A stretch of DNA of 64,000 nucleotides from Bacteroidaceae bacterium (GCA_017650105.1 JAGCFO010000011.1:19231-83230); one strand, 5' to 3'. Shown: positions 52,392 to 61,938, numbered from the stretch's first letter. Program-made: numbers and translations. Notes: generated from the sequence alone by a model not told the origin.

Positions 52392-53250
52392 CATTGAAGA
52401 ATGGTACATCGAAAAAGTGTATCATGGGAGCAGGGCAGAGAAGTACCGTGAGTTCGATGAATACCTTAACCGCATCCTAAGTCTTTTAGAACAACAAGGG
52501 ATCAAGGCAACGTTTTTCTGCGTTGGGCGGTTAGCGACAGATTTCCCTGAAGTCGTCAAGCTGATTGCATCAAAAGGGCATGAGGTAGGTTGCCACTCAA
52601 ATGTGCATCAATGGTTGAATAAAATGTCACCCGACGAGGCGTTGGAAGATACACGTGTGGCGGTTGATTCGTTAGAACAATGTATCGGACAAAAAGTTAA
52701 GAGTTATCGTGCTCCGGCATTCTCAATTGGAGAGAACAACAAGTGGGCTTTTGAGGTGTTGGTAAGATGTGGCATTGAAAGAGATGCTTCAGTCTTCCCC
52801 GCAGTCCGAGATTTCGGAGGTTTCCCTCAATTCAGGGAGCAAACTCCAACACTCGTCAGTTATGAAGGAAACACAATAAAGGAGTTTCCCATTCCGACAT
52901 TAAAACTCATTGGGAAGGATCTTGCATATTCAGGAGGAGGCTATTTTCGCTTTTTCCCTCTTGGGCTGATAAAAAGGACTATGGGAAAAAACAGTTATAA
53001 TATGTGTTATTTCCATATTGGAGACCTCCTTTCCGGTCCACAAAGAGTAATGACAAAAAAAGAATATGAAGAGTATTTTCATGAGCTGGGTTCTCTTCTG
53101 AACCGTTATAAACGATATGTAAAGAGTAGCCTCGGACGTAGAGATACATTTAAGAAGATGGAAAAAGTAATATCATCCAACCTCTTCATTAATCTCATGG
53201 ATGCAGATAAGGAAATTGACTGGAACCAAGCACCTAAAATAACACTCTGA
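52369..53250 (+). CDS. Polysaccharide deacetylase (NodB/DUF3473 type)
   Basis: 293 residues. ILTFDIEEWY carries the catalytic Asp-Asp/Glu position, FFCVGRLA and GHEVGCHSNVHQWL provide the metal His residues (HSxxH), and SYRAPAFSIGE is the conserved Arg-Ala-Pro motif. It removes acetyl groups from N-acetylated sugars, probably on the lipid-linked intermediate since no signal peptide is present. Overlaps the previous gene by 23 nt. Confidence 0.88.
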   Translation: MMNILTFDIEEWYIEKVYHGSRAEKYREFDEYLNRILSLLEQQGIKATFFCVGRLATDFPEVVKLIASKGHEVGCHSNVHQWLNKMSPDEALEDTRVAVDSLEQCIGQKVKSYRAPAFSIGENNKWAFEVLVRCGIERDASVFPAVRDFGGFPQFREQTPTLVSYEGNTIKEFPIPTLKLIGKDLAYSGGGYFRFFPLGLIKRTMGKNSYNMCYFHIGDLLSGPQRVMTKKEYEEYFHELGSLLNRYKRYVKSSLGRRDTFKKMEKVISSNLFINLMDADKEIDWNQAPKITL

Positions 53251-53251
53251 T

Positions 53252-53863
53252 ATGTACAAACATTTTTTTAAACGACTTTTTGATTTTCTGATTTCGCTTA
53301 TAGCGTTAATCATCCTGTCACCTATTTTGCTTGTGATAACCATCTGGCTACACTTAGCCAATAAAGGGGCAGGCGCATTCTTCTTCCAAGAGCGTCCTGG
53401 AAAGGATGAGAAGATTTTCAAGGTTATCAAATTCAAGTCGATGACCGATGAAAAGGATGCGGAAGGAAAACTATTACCAAATGAACAGCGTATAACAAAG
53501 ATTGGAAAAGTCATACGAAAATTCTCTATTGATGAACTTCCTCAGCTGTTAAATGTACTAAAAGGAGATATGGCTCTCGTTGGGCCTAGACCTCTTGTTC
53601 CCCGCTATCTTCAACTCTATTCGCCAGAGCAAGCTCGTCGTCATGAGGTTCGACCTGGTATCACTGGATGGGCACAAGTGAATGGGCGCAATGCCATTGC
53701 ATGGACAGAGAGGTTCAAGTTGGACGTATGGTATGTTGACCACCTTACACTTTGGCTTGATATAAAGATTATTTTCATGACAGTGATCAACGTGCTAACA
53801 GGAAAGGGCATTGATTCAGGAGATGGAAAAGTTGGATCTATTGGTTTTGATGGAACAAATTGA
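53252..53863 (+). CDS. Initiating sugar-phosphate transferase (PglC/WcaJ C-terminal type)
   Basis: 203 residues. One N-terminal membrane hairpin (about 8-33, FDFLISLIALIILSPILL) is followed by FFQERPGKDEKIF, FKSMTD, RKFSIDELPQLLNVLKGDMALVGPRP, and VRPGITGWAQVNGRN, all signatures of small monotopic phosphoglycosyl transferases (Asp-Glu pair in SIDELPQ). It transfers the first sugar-1-phosphate to undecaprenyl phosphate. Placed at the end of the assembly genes, as often in Bacteroidota. Confidence 0.92.
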   Translation: MYKHFFKRLFDFLISLIALIILSPILLVITIWLHLANKGAGAFFFQERPGKDEKIFKVIKFKSMTDEKDAEGKLLPNEQRITKIGKVIRKFSIDELPQLLNVLKGDMALVGPRPLVPRYLQLYSPEQARRHEVRPGITGWAQVNGRNAIAWTERFKLDVWYVDHLTLWLDIKIIFMTVINVLTGKGIDSGDGKVGSIGFDGTN

Positions 53864-53875
53864 TTTGTTGAGATT

Positions 53876-55102
53876 ATGAAAGCTCTGGTTATCGCTGGTG
53901 GATTGCCGCAAATAGAACTTATAAAGCAACTTAAAGAACGAGGAATAAAGGCTTTGCTTGCAGATGGTAGTCCTGCAGCTGTTGCCCGTCCATACGCAGA
54001 CAAATTCTTCCATGTGGACGTTTTCGATATAGAGGCAATAAAAGATATTGCCGCAAAGGAGAACGTGGATTTTCTTATCACTGTTTGTGCCGACCAGGTT
54101 TTATTAGTGGTAGCAAAGGTGTCGGAGATGCTCGGATTGCCCTGCTACATCGACTTTGAGACTTGTCAGAATGTGTCAGATAAGATACGCATGAAGCGTA
54201 TTTTCAAACTGTCGGGTGTTCCTACAACCGACTATGTTGAAACTGACCATTTCGACATGGATGTCATAGGGAAGTTGAAGTTCCCATTAGTGGTTAAACC
54301 TGTAGATGCATATAGTTCTAAAGGTGTGAGGAAAGCTGACAACCTCGAAGAATTGAAGCAGTACTATGAGGAAGCCCATCAGATTGGACGTAGTGGTAGG
54401 GTAATCGTGGAAGAATACTTCTCAGGTGAAGAAATCAGTGTAGATGCCTTCGTTGTAGATGGCAAGGCTCAGTTGCTAAACGTGACTAATAGCGAGAAAG
54501 TAAAAGACAAAGACCGTTTTGTTATTTTCCGAGGTCGTTATCCTGCTAAAGCATCGGATGCTGTGATGAAGCAGATTGAGGAAATCTGCCAAAAGATTGC
54601 TGATGGGTTCGGTTTGGTTAATGCCCCCCTATTGGTGCAATTGCTTCACGATGGTGACAAAGTGTCTGTACTTGAGTTTTGTGCTCGAACTGGTGGCAAT
54701 ATGAAATACTTGCTCATCAAGTATGCTAGTGGAGTCGATGTAATAGGTGCCACACTCGATATTACATTGGGACAGAAACCTGATTTAAGCCCTAAATTTG
54801 AGCAACACAATGTAGTGGTCAATGACTTTGTATATTGTAATCCCGGCATCTTTGACCACTTTGAAGGGTTTGAGGAATTGGAAAATAAAGGTATTATCAA
54901 CGAGTTCCATCCTGTGCGCCTGAAAGGGACTCATATACGTGGTGTAACTAGCAGTAGCGACCGAATCGCTGGGATGAATATTGTTGCGGATACTATAGAG
55001 GAGTATAACGAAAAACTGAAAACAATCAACAAGGCTGTCAAAGTGATAGACGCAGATGGCAATGATATGATGAGGCACGACTTGTTGCCTGAATTGAAAT
55101 AA
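53876..55102 (+). CDS. ATP-grasp ligase
   Basis: 408 residues. The pre-ATP-grasp domain starts ALVIAGGLPQIELIKQL. ATP-binding elements include FPLVVKPVDAYSSKGV and VIVEEYFSGEEISVDAFV, and the metal-binding pattern is LEFCARTGGN (E...N-like). The family forms amide or ester bonds via acyl phosphates. Position after the initiating transferase and before seven organic-acid enzymes suggests it couples the resulting acid to an amino sugar or amino acid (inference). Confidence 0.83.
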   Translation: MKALVIAGGLPQIELIKQLKERGIKALLADGSPAAVARPYADKFFHVDVFDIEAIKDIAAKENVDFLITVCADQVLLVVAKVSEMLGLPCYIDFETCQNVSDKIRMKRIFKLSGVPTTDYVETDHFDMDVIGKLKFPLVVKPVDAYSSKGVRKADNLEELKQYYEEAHQIGRSGRVIVEEYFSGEEISVDAFVVDGKAQLLNVTNSEKVKDKDRFVIFRGRYPAKASDAVMKQIEEICQKIADGFGLVNAPLLVQLLHDGDKVSVLEFCARTGGNMKYLLIKYASGVDVIGATLDITLGQKPDLSPKFEQHNVVVNDFVYCNPGIFDHFEGFEELENKGIINEFHPVRLKGTHIRGVTSSSDRIAGMNIVADTIEEYNEKLKTINKAVKVIDADGNDMMRHDLLPELK

Positions 55103-55119
55103 ACTCAAATAATTACGAT

Positions 55120-56016
55120 ATGAAGTACTACACAATGAAAGAAACCCGAGAGTTCCTTGAGAGTATCGGTATGCCGGGCGGCGACCTGTATGACCTGCCC
55201 ACTTCTGAAAAACGTTTCCCTGATGGTGGTCAGTACCGCTTTGAAGTGCCAGGCATTCAAGGGCCTGGACCGATGAAGGCACTGTTGGAAGCCCTCGACG
55301 AATATGGTATTCAGATTCATCGCGTAACCCAAACAAAGGGAATCATGTTCCTGACGGACGATGAGATTAAACAGATGGTTGAGTATGCAAAGAAATGGAA
55401 TGTGCAGCTTGTGCTTGCTTGTGGCCCTCGTGCCACGACTGACACGTCAGCATCCGTCAAGACCGAGGAAGGCCAACGTATGGGATACCGTCTCCGTGGT
55501 GAGGAGCAGATAGTCCGTGGCATTGAGGAAATTCGTCGTGGAGTCCGCTTGGGCGTTCGTGCATTCCTTATCTACGACGAGGGTTTACTTTGGGCACTTG
55601 GTGAAGCTCGTAAGAAAGGCTTCATCCCATCAGATGTTCACTTCAAGGTTTCTGCTCATTCAGGTCATGGTAACCCTTGTTCTGCTCACGTTTTGGAAGA
55701 ACTTGGCGCAGATTCCATAAACCCAGTTCGCGACATCCAGCTTCAGATGCTGGCCTCAATGCGTGCGGCAATTGATGTGCCCATTGACTTACACACTGAA
55801 AATCCTAAGAGTAGCGGTGGTTTTATCCGTCATTATGAGGTGCCCGACTTTATTCGCGTAGCAGCACCTGTATATTTGAAGACAGGCGGCTCCGTGGCAG
55901 CAAATCATAGTTATGATACCACGGAGAAGGAAGCACGTCAACGTGCCAAGCAGATTCTGCTTGTAAAGAGAGTGATAGACGAGTATTATCCAGATGCAAT
56001 TGTATCACCGAAATAA
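55120..56016 (+). CDS. TIM-barrel-like protein of unknown function
   Basis: 298 residues. A regular beta/alpha pattern is visible (VQLVLACGPRA, GVRAFLIYDEGLLWAL, VHFKVSAHSGHGNPCSAHVLEEL, VPIDLHTENPKSSGG). Conserved-looking His, Glu and Cys residues cluster in SAHSGHGNPCSAH and DLHTENP. It faintly resembles U32-peptidase-type barrels but lacks their signature. It lies within the acid pathway operon. Not recognised with confidence. Confidence 0.6.
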   Translation: MKYYTMKETREFLESIGMPGGDLYDLPTSEKRFPDGGQYRFEVPGIQGPGPMKALLEALDEYGIQIHRVTQTKGIMFLTDDEIKQMVEYAKKWNVQLVLACGPRATTDTSASVKTEEGQRMGYRLRGEEQIVRGIEEIRRGVRLGVRAFLIYDEGLLWALGEARKKGFIPSDVHFKVSAHSGHGNPCSAHVLEELGADSINPVRDIQLQMLASMRAAIDVPIDLHTENPKSSGGFIRHYEVPDFIRVAAPVYLKTGGSVAANHSYDTTEKEARQRAKQILLVKRVIDEYYPDAIVSPK

Positions 56017-56019
56017 AGT

Positions 56020-57165
56020 ATGAGACATCATGCATATAATCCGGACTTTGAGTTTGTCAAAGCTCCGATAGAGTTTAATAAGCACACTGATCGTGACACC
56101 TTGCAGTACTGCCTAGGTGCTACATTGTATATGCCTGGTACGAAAGACATCCGTGCGAAAGTCGTAAACCGCGAGCTCCCTGTTACTTCATTCGTGATGT
56201 GTTGCGAGGATGCAATCAAGGAAGAGGATTTGCCTGTTGCTGAACAGAATATTCTTGATACGATGGATTACTTCGCTGATCAAATTGAGGCTGGCACGTT
56301 GTCACATCATGACATCCCTCTTATCTTTGTGCGGGTTAGGAATCCAGAGCAGTTCAAAAACTTTGCAACAAGGCTTACTGCCAAGCAAGCATCGGTTCTT
56401 ACCGGGTTTAATTTTCCGAAGTTTAATAGCCAGAACGCATTGACTGTCTTGCGCACCCTTGTAGAGGTAAATAGCCGTTTGGGAGAAGTGCTCTACGGTA
56501 TGCCTATCTTGGAAGGTCCCGAAGTGGCTTTCCGTGAATTGCGAACAAAAGAATTGTTGTTGTTGAGAAATATCCTCGAACCCTACAAAGACTTGATTCT
56601 GAACATCCGTGTAGGTGGTACTGATATGTCCTCTCTGTTTGGCGTACGACGTGGTATTAACTCAACTGTATATGACATCATGCCTGTTAGGGATGCTCTG
56701 AGCGATGTGGTGAACTTCTTCAATCGCTACTGTGACTATTGCGTATCGGCTGCTGTTTGGGAATATTTCCGTGCGTATAACGATGATGACATTGACGAAC
56801 TAATCAAGCGTAACTTCCATAATGCGCTCATAAAAGGGCAAGACATAGTAAATCCGGCTATTGACGGCCTGTTGAAGGAAGTGATGATTGACCGTGCCAA
56901 CGGCTTTGTGGGCAAAACCATTATTCATCCAACCCACGCAAAGTTCGTGAATGCAATGTTCACGGTGGTAGAGGAAGAATACAAGGATGCCATTCAGATA
57001 TTGAACACTTCAGGTGGGGTTATCAAGAGTGAAGAAGGGGGAAAGATGAACGAGATTGGACCTCATCACCGCTGGGCAGAGAAGATAGTAAAGCGAGCAG
57101 AGGTGTATGGCGTAGTGAAGAGCGAAGATTCTGTTTTAGGTCTTGTTCTCGGACACAATGAATAA
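56020..57165 (+). CDS. HpcH/HpaI aldolase/citrate-lyase-beta family protein
   Basis: 381 residues. Family traits: ATLYMPGTKD near the N-terminus, IPLIFVRVRN, MPILEGPEVAF (acidic metal ligand), ILNIRVGGTDMSSLFGVRR, and KTIIHPTHAKFVN. Such enzymes make or break C-C bonds between pyruvate or acetyl units and an aldehyde or keto acid (citryl-, malyl- or citramalyl-type reactions). Starts 3 nt after the previous stop. Probably forms the carbon skeleton used by the dehydratases encoded downstream (inference). Confidence 0.82.
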   Translation: MRHHAYNPDFEFVKAPIEFNKHTDRDTLQYCLGATLYMPGTKDIRAKVVNRELPVTSFVMCCEDAIKEEDLPVAEQNILDTMDYFADQIEAGTLSHHDIPLIFVRVRNPEQFKNFATRLTAKQASVLTGFNFPKFNSQNALTVLRTLVEVNSRLGEVLYGMPILEGPEVAFRELRTKELLLLRNILEPYKDLILNIRVGGTDMSSLFGVRRGINSTVYDIMPVRDALSDVVNFFNRYCDYCVSAAVWEYFRAYNDDDIDELIKRNFHNALIKGQDIVNPAIDGLLKEVMIDRANGFVGKTIIHPTHAKFVNAMFTVVEEEYKDAIQILNTSGGVIKSEEGGKMNEIGPHHRWAEKIVKRAEVYGVVKSEDSVLGLVLGHNE

Positions 57166-57172
57166 TGAATAT

Positions 57173-58108
57173 ATGAAAATAGTTCTTGGAACGATGAATT
57201 TCGGCCCTCAGCTCGACTTAGAGGCTAGCCGACAGATGACCGAGTCTTTCCTGAAGACTGGCAACAACGAGTTGGATACCGCATACGTGTATAATGGTGG
57301 TGATACCGAGAAGTGTCTTGGTGAGATACTGCCAGCAATAAATGGTTACTATCTTGCTACAAAGGTACATCCTCGAATAACAGGAAAGTTAGATCGCGAA
57401 TGCATCCTAATGGAGTTCAACGAATCCCTTCAGCGTATGAAACGGGATTCGGTTGATCTGTTGTACTTCCATTTTCCCGATGGGAAAACTCCTATTGGAG
57501 AGGCATTAGAAACTATTGCTGAGCTTTATGAACAAGGTAAGGTGAAAGAACTAGGTCTAAGCAACTATCCAGCTTGGCAAGTGGTGGACATTTGGCATAA
57601 ATGCGACAAATATGGTTGCCCAAAACCAACGGTATATCAAGGTATGTATAATGCTCTTTGTCGCAATGTTGAACCTGAATTGTTTCCTGCAATTCGTGCA
57701 TTGGGGATGCGATTCTATGCTTTCAATCCTCTTGCGGGCGGTATGCTCACTGGCAAACATCAGCATTTTGAGGATGCTCCGGAGCCTGGACGTTTTGCCC
57801 GATTGAAGAGCTATCGTGACCGTTATTGGAAACAGAGCTACTTCGATGCTGTGGATGAGATTCGTAAGGCTTGTGAGGTGGAAGGCATTCCAATGGTTGA
57901 GGCAGCTTATCGCTGGTTGTGCAATCATTCTATGTTGGACGTCGCAAAGGGTGATGGTATCTTGTTGGGCGCATCGAAAATTACGCAAATGGAGCAGAAT
58001 ATGGAAGCCGCAAAGAAGGGCGAGCTGCCTCAGACTATCCTGGATGCAATGGATGATGCCTGGGAGATAGCAAAACCCGATAGCCCTGCATATTATAAGT
58101 TCATCTGA
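57173..58108 (+). CDS. Aldo/keto reductase
   Basis: 311 residues from the ATG at 57173 (alternatives at 57158 and 57143 overlap the upstream gene). IVLGTMNFGPQ is the typical AKR start. The catalytic set reads ELDTAYVYNGG (Asp, Tyr), LATKVHPR (Lys) and LLYFHFPDG (His). NADPH-site features appear in the LLGASKITQMEQN end. It reduces an aldehyde or ketone, plausibly an intermediate of this pathway. Confidence 0.88.
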   Translation: MKIVLGTMNFGPQLDLEASRQMTESFLKTGNNELDTAYVYNGGDTEKCLGEILPAINGYYLATKVHPRITGKLDRECILMEFNESLQRMKRDSVDLLYFHFPDGKTPIGEALETIAELYEQGKVKELGLSNYPAWQVVDIWHKCDKYGCPKPTVYQGMYNALCRNVEPELFPAIRALGMRFYAFNPLAGGMLTGKHQHFEDAPEPGRFARLKSYRDRYWKQSYFDAVDEIRKACEVEGIPMVEAAYRWLCNHSMLDVAKGDGILLGASKITQMEQNMEAAKKGELPQTILDAMDDAWEIAKPDSPAYYKFI

Positions 58109-58115
58109 TTCGGCT

Positions 58116-59459
58116 ATGAATATCTCGAGAGAGTATTTCAACGCTATAGATAAGGTGGCAAGAGAAGCCATTCCTCATAAGGTGGTGGATAGGGCTCGAC
58201 GGTCTTTGTTGGATTATTTGGCAGTGACTTGTGCTGGAGCTCATTTCCAAGCGGCCAAGATAGAGGGGTATTATGACTTTGCAATGCCGGAAATAGGTAC
58301 TTTCAAAGCCATAGGGACAGGGAAGAACTTGGTTCTAAAAGAAGCAGTATTCCTCAACGGACTCAATGCTCATGCGTTGGACTACGATGATGGAACCAAT
58401 TCAGGCATCATTCACCTTGGTTCGCCGATTTTCTCATTGCTGATACCTTTGGCTCAGCGCTATGATAAGACTATTGATGAAATGCTCAGGGCTGCTGTGA
58501 TAGGCTATGAGGCTTCTTTTACGATGGCCGTTTCTATTCAACCAAAACACAAAGCACTGGGATTTCATGCTACTGGTACTTGTGGCATGTTAGGCGCAAC
58601 CTTGGCTGCTGCTTATATGTTAGGTTTTTCGGATGAAGAGCGATTCCAAGCATTTGCTACAGCTTGTGTTTCTGCCTCTGGTATGTTGAAGGTTCTGGAC
58701 GATGGCTCTGAACTGAAACCTTATAATGTAGCTAAGACAGCCTTGCTCTCGCTAACTAGTTTGCAATTGGCCAAAGCTGGTTTCAAGGGACATGACGACC
58801 CTCTCGGGGGATATCGGGGGTTTTTAAAGATGATGACTGGCTATGAGAATGTTGTAATTAAGCCTGCTTTACTTAATGGCTCTTATGCTATCATGAAGAG
58901 TTATACTAAGCCCTACGCATCGTGCCGTTACACTCATCCTCCAGTTGAGGCAGCTATTCGTCTACGGAACAAGTATGGGATAACTCCCGATTTGGTAAGG
59001 GACATCAAAGTAGAAACATATAATTTGGCAGTATCTGGCCACGACCATACAGAGGTTAAAGGTGCATACTCCGCTAAAATGAGTACGCCATATAGTACTG
59101 CCGTAGCTTTAGCATATGGAAAAGCCGGCTTGCAGGAATTTGAGGAAGCCGTACTGGAAAACGAGATGATAAAAACACTTGCTAAAAAAGTCCATGTGTT
59201 TTCAGATAAAGAGCTTAGCAAGATTTTTCCCGAAAAACAGAGTGCAATTGTAACGATTACTGCAAATAATGGCATTTTTTGTGAGCGGGTGGATTTTCCA
59301 AAGGGAGAACCTGAGAATCCTTTTACAGAAGAGGAATTCTTGGAAAGATATGAGTCTTTGATGTCATATAGTGGTGTTTCTGAAGAGGTATATAAGAAGA
59401 TCAATGAGATGACTAAGAATGCAGATTCGAAAATATCTGACTTAGTGAGCAAATTATAA
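58116..59459 (+). CDS. MmgE/PrpD family dehydratase/isomerase
   Basis: 447 residues. RRSLLDYLAVTCAGAH, NGLNAHALDYDDG (conserved HALDYDD), HATGTCGMLGATLAAA and KPYASCRYTHPPVEAA (conserved Lys-Pro and His) mark the family. Members include 2-methylcitrate dehydratase, cis-aconitate decarboxylase and iminodisuccinate epimerase, all acting on di/tricarboxylates. Seven nt after the aldo/keto reductase stop. Fits a citrate-like intermediate made by the HpcH/HpaI enzyme (inference). Confidence 0.88.
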   Translation: MNISREYFNAIDKVAREAIPHKVVDRARRSLLDYLAVTCAGAHFQAAKIEGYYDFAMPEIGTFKAIGTGKNLVLKEAVFLNGLNAHALDYDDGTNSGIIHLGSPIFSLLIPLAQRYDKTIDEMLRAAVIGYEASFTMAVSIQPKHKALGFHATGTCGMLGATLAAAYMLGFSDEERFQAFATACVSASGMLKVLDDGSELKPYNVAKTALLSLTSLQLAKAGFKGHDDPLGGYRGFLKMMTGYENVVIKPALLNGSYAIMKSYTKPYASCRYTHPPVEAAIRLRNKYGITPDLVRDIKVETYNLAVSGHDHTEVKGAYSAKMSTPYSTAVALAYGKAGLQEFEEAVLENEMIKTLAKKVHVFSDKELSKIFPEKQSAIVTITANNGIFCERVDFPKGEPENPFTEEEFLERYESLMSYSGVSEEVYKKINEMTKNADSKISDLVSKL

Positions 59460-59463
59460 CGAT

Positions 59464-60597
59464 ATGGTAGAACAAAAGCAATTATTTGATGCATTAGCCA
59501 AATTAGGAGTCGTTTTTTTCACTGGTGTCCCTGACTCGTTGCTCAATGACTTTTGCTTATATATGGTAAAAAACATTCCCGATGGTCAGCATGTGATGGC
59601 TGCAAACGAGGGAAACGCCATTGGCATAGCTGCCGGACATTATTTAGCGACTGGTAATATCCCGGTGGTATATATGCAGAATTCTGGTATCGGGAATGCT
59701 ACAAATCCTTTGTTATCGTTGACTCATGATTGTGTGTATGGAATACCAATGGTACTGGTCATTGGATGGCGCGGTGATCCTGCAATTTCAGACCATGCAC
59801 AACATAAAAAGCAGGGAGAACTGACCCCTGTTCTGATGAAGGATATGGATATCCCGTATGAGATTTTGGATGCAGATGAAACTGTGATAGATAAGTTTAC
59901 ATGGGCTGTTGCTAAAGCAAAAGAGATTTCTTCACCTGTGGCTTTGATAACTAAAAAGGCTATCCTTACAGAAAAGGTGAAAAAACAGGAATATCCTGAG
60001 AGCAAATTGATGAACCGTGAAGAGGCAGTGGCTGCTGTGATTGATGTCTTGGGCGATGGTGCTATTTATCTTGGGACCACAGGGCGTGCCACGCGTGAGC
60101 TTCACGAGCAGTTGAAGGCTCATGGAGTGGGAGATGGACACGAATTCCAGAATGTAGGTTCTATGGGTCATGTGTCATCTGTCGGTTTGGGTATTGCTTT
60201 GGCGAAGCCCGAGATAAAAGTTGTGGTTTTCGACGGCGATGCAGCTGCCGTAATGCATATGGGGGCATTGGCTACCAGTTGTCGTTACAAGGCTGGCAAT
60301 TTGATTCATATCGTGTTGAATAATGGTGTGAACGAGTCTGTCGGCGGACAGCCTTCTGCTGGCTATGTGGTAAATTTGACTGAGATTGCCTCAGCCTGTG
60401 GCTATGTGACGATAGGGCATCCCGTAGAGACGAAAGAGGAATTACAGAAGATTGTATGTGAACATGGACTTGGCGAAATGCCGCTCTTTATCGATGTCCA
60501 CGTGCGACAAGGCATTCGGAGTGATATGCCCAAACTTAACATTGACCATAAGGCTCAGAAAGTGGCTTTGATGGAAACCATAAAGAATTTGCGATGA
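59464..60597 (+). CDS. Phosphonopyruvate/sulfopyruvate decarboxylase-like TPP enzyme
   Basis: 377 residues with both TPP-enzyme halves. The N-terminal Pyr domain has FFTGVPDSLLNDF and ANEGNAIGIAAGHYLATG (catalytic Glu). The C-terminal PP domain has VVFDGDAAAVMHMGAL and the ILNNG-type Asn stretch (VLNNGVNESVGG). Length and motifs match AepY-type phosphonopyruvate decarboxylase. However, no PEP mutase or AEP transaminase gene is recognised nearby, so the substrate may be another beta-substituted pyruvate. Overlaps the next gene by 4 nt. Confidence 0.85.
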   Translation: MVEQKQLFDALAKLGVVFFTGVPDSLLNDFCLYMVKNIPDGQHVMAANEGNAIGIAAGHYLATGNIPVVYMQNSGIGNATNPLLSLTHDCVYGIPMVLVIGWRGDPAISDHAQHKKQGELTPVLMKDMDIPYEILDADETVIDKFTWAVAKAKEISSPVALITKKAILTEKVKKQEYPESKLMNREEAVAAVIDVLGDGAIYLGTTGRATRELHEQLKAHGVGDGHEFQNVGSMGHVSSVGLGIALAKPEIKVVVFDGDAAAVMHMGALATSCRYKAGNLIHIVLNNGVNESVGGQPSAGYVVNLTEIASACGYVTIGHPVETKEELQKIVCEHGLGEMPLFIDVHVRQGIRSDMPKLNIDHKAQKVALMETIKNLR

Positions 60598-61100
60598 TTG
60601 AATTGACGACACCTTTTAGTGAAGAGGCCATCAGCCAACTGAATGTGGGCGATGTGGTAAGCATCAGCGGGTATATCTATACAGGGCGCGATGCTGTTCT
60701 TCCAAAAATCATAAAAGCCGGAGAAGAAGGCAAACTGGCAGAGAAAGGCATTGACCTACAGGGTGCTGTGATATTCCATACGGCAGTTAGCCCTGCTGGT
60801 GTTGGGCCCACTTCAAGCAATAAGGTCGAGATTGAGAGTTCTTTTGAACCACTTTCAAAACTTGGAGTGAAGATGCACCTCGGCAAAGGAGCTATTTCAA
60901 AAGAAACGGTGAAGAAATTGTCAGAGAACAATGCTGTGTTTGCGGTGATTCCTCCAGTGACTGCTTTACTTGAGAGTCAGACCGTCGAACGTGAAATCGT
61001 GGCTTATCCTGAATTGGGAATGGAGGCTATGAACAGGCTGAAAGTAGTGAAGTACCAAGCCATCATTGGTGCTGCGAAAGGGAGGAGCATATATGATTAG
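60594..61100 (+). CDS. Fumarase/tartrate dehydratase beta subunit
   Basis: 168 residues. TPFSEEAISQLNVGDVVSISG and IYTGRDAVLPKI are diagnostic of the Fumerase_C domain, with HTAVSPAGVGPTSSNKVE in the middle. Works with the alpha subunit encoded next as a [4Fe-4S] hydro-lyase on hydroxy-dicarboxylates. Both neighbours overlap it (4 and 8 nt). Confidence 0.88.
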   Translation: MIELTTPFSEEAISQLNVGDVVSISGYIYTGRDAVLPKIIKAGEEGKLAEKGIDLQGAVIFHTAVSPAGVGPTSSNKVEIESSFEPLSKLGVKMHLGKGAISKETVKKLSENNAVFAVIPPVTALLESQTVEREIVAYPELGMEAMNRLKVVKYQAIIGAAKGRSIYD

Positions 61101-61938
61101 CATTCAAGAAAAAGTAGCGGACTGTCTGGTAAGGGCAGGTTCTTCTTTCCGTGAAGACCAAAAAGAGGTTTATCGGAAAGCTATAGCCAATGAGGAGATC
61201 GAGAGTTCTTGCTGGGTGTTGAAACAAGTACTTGATAACGCTTTAGTAGCAGAAAAAAGGCGCAGTCCATTGTGTGATGACACGGGTATTCCTCATCTGT
61301 TTCTAGAAATAGGGAAGAGCCGTTCTGTTTCAGGAGAATTGCTAGAACAGATAAAAGAGGGTGTCGTCTTGGGGCTACGCCAATTGCCTGGCCGTCCGAT
61401 GGCTATCAAGGGTGATGACTATGCTCGTATTGACCAAAGTGGTGGGCTGGATGAAGATAGCGGAGCTTTGGTTCCCTCTCCAATTCTGATTAAACCAGTG
61501 GATGAAGATGTCCTTCGACTGACAATCTTGATGCTTGGAGGAGGACCAGCTATTCGTGGTATTACCCAAAGGGTTTTCCATAAACACAGTGTGGATGTGG
61601 TGGTAGATGAAATTGTCAATCGTGCTATACCCGCCGTTTCTCAATTAGGTTGTTCGCCTTGCACTCTAGCAGTTGGTATTGGCCGAAGTCAGTTTGAGGC
61701 AACGAGCTTAATGATGGAGGCAATGGCGAAAGGTGATTTTGGCGTGCAAAGTGATTTTGAAAAACGAATCACTCGTAAAGTAAATGAGAGTAATATTGGC
61801 CCTCTTGGACTCGGAGGTAAGCATAGTGTCTTGGCAACTTTTGCGAAAATAGGGCCTCAGCGTGCCAGTGGCGTGAGAATCGTTGCATTGAGGCCTTGCT
61901 GCTGCTTCGAGCCACGCAGGGCGAGTGTTGAACTATAA
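61093..61938 (+). CDS. Fumarase/tartrate dehydratase alpha subunit
   Basis: 281 residues from the ATG at 61093, overlapping the beta gene by 8 nt. Iron-sulfur ligand candidates: Cys in SPLCDDTGIPH, Cys in LGCSPCTLAVGIG, and a C-terminal cysteine in RPCCCFEPRRAS. Hydrates or dehydrates a dicarboxylate. Split alpha/beta organisation is typical of L-tartrate, mesaconate or dimethylmalate dehydratases rather than housekeeping fumarase, supporting a dedicated role in this locus. Last gene before the terminator. Confidence 0.87.
   Translation: MISIQEKVADCLVRAGSSFREDQKEVYRKAIANEEIESSCWVLKQVLDNALVAEKRRSPLCDDTGIPHLFLEIGKSRSVSGELLEQIKEGVVLGLRQLPGRPMAIKGDDYARIDQSGGLDEDSGALVPSPILIKPVDEDVLRLTILMLGGGPAIRGITQRVFHKHSVDVVVDEIVNRAIPAVSQLGCSPCTLAVGIGRSQFEATSLMMEAMAKGDFGVQSDFEKRITRKVNESNIGPLGLGGKHSVLATFAKIGPQRASGVRIVALRPCCCFEPRRASVEL

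Noticed and set aside
59464..60597. Complete 2-aminoethylphosphonate pathway
   Set aside because: Only the decarboxylase-like enzyme is recognised; PEP mutase and AEP transaminase are not seen in the window, so the pathway is not claimed.
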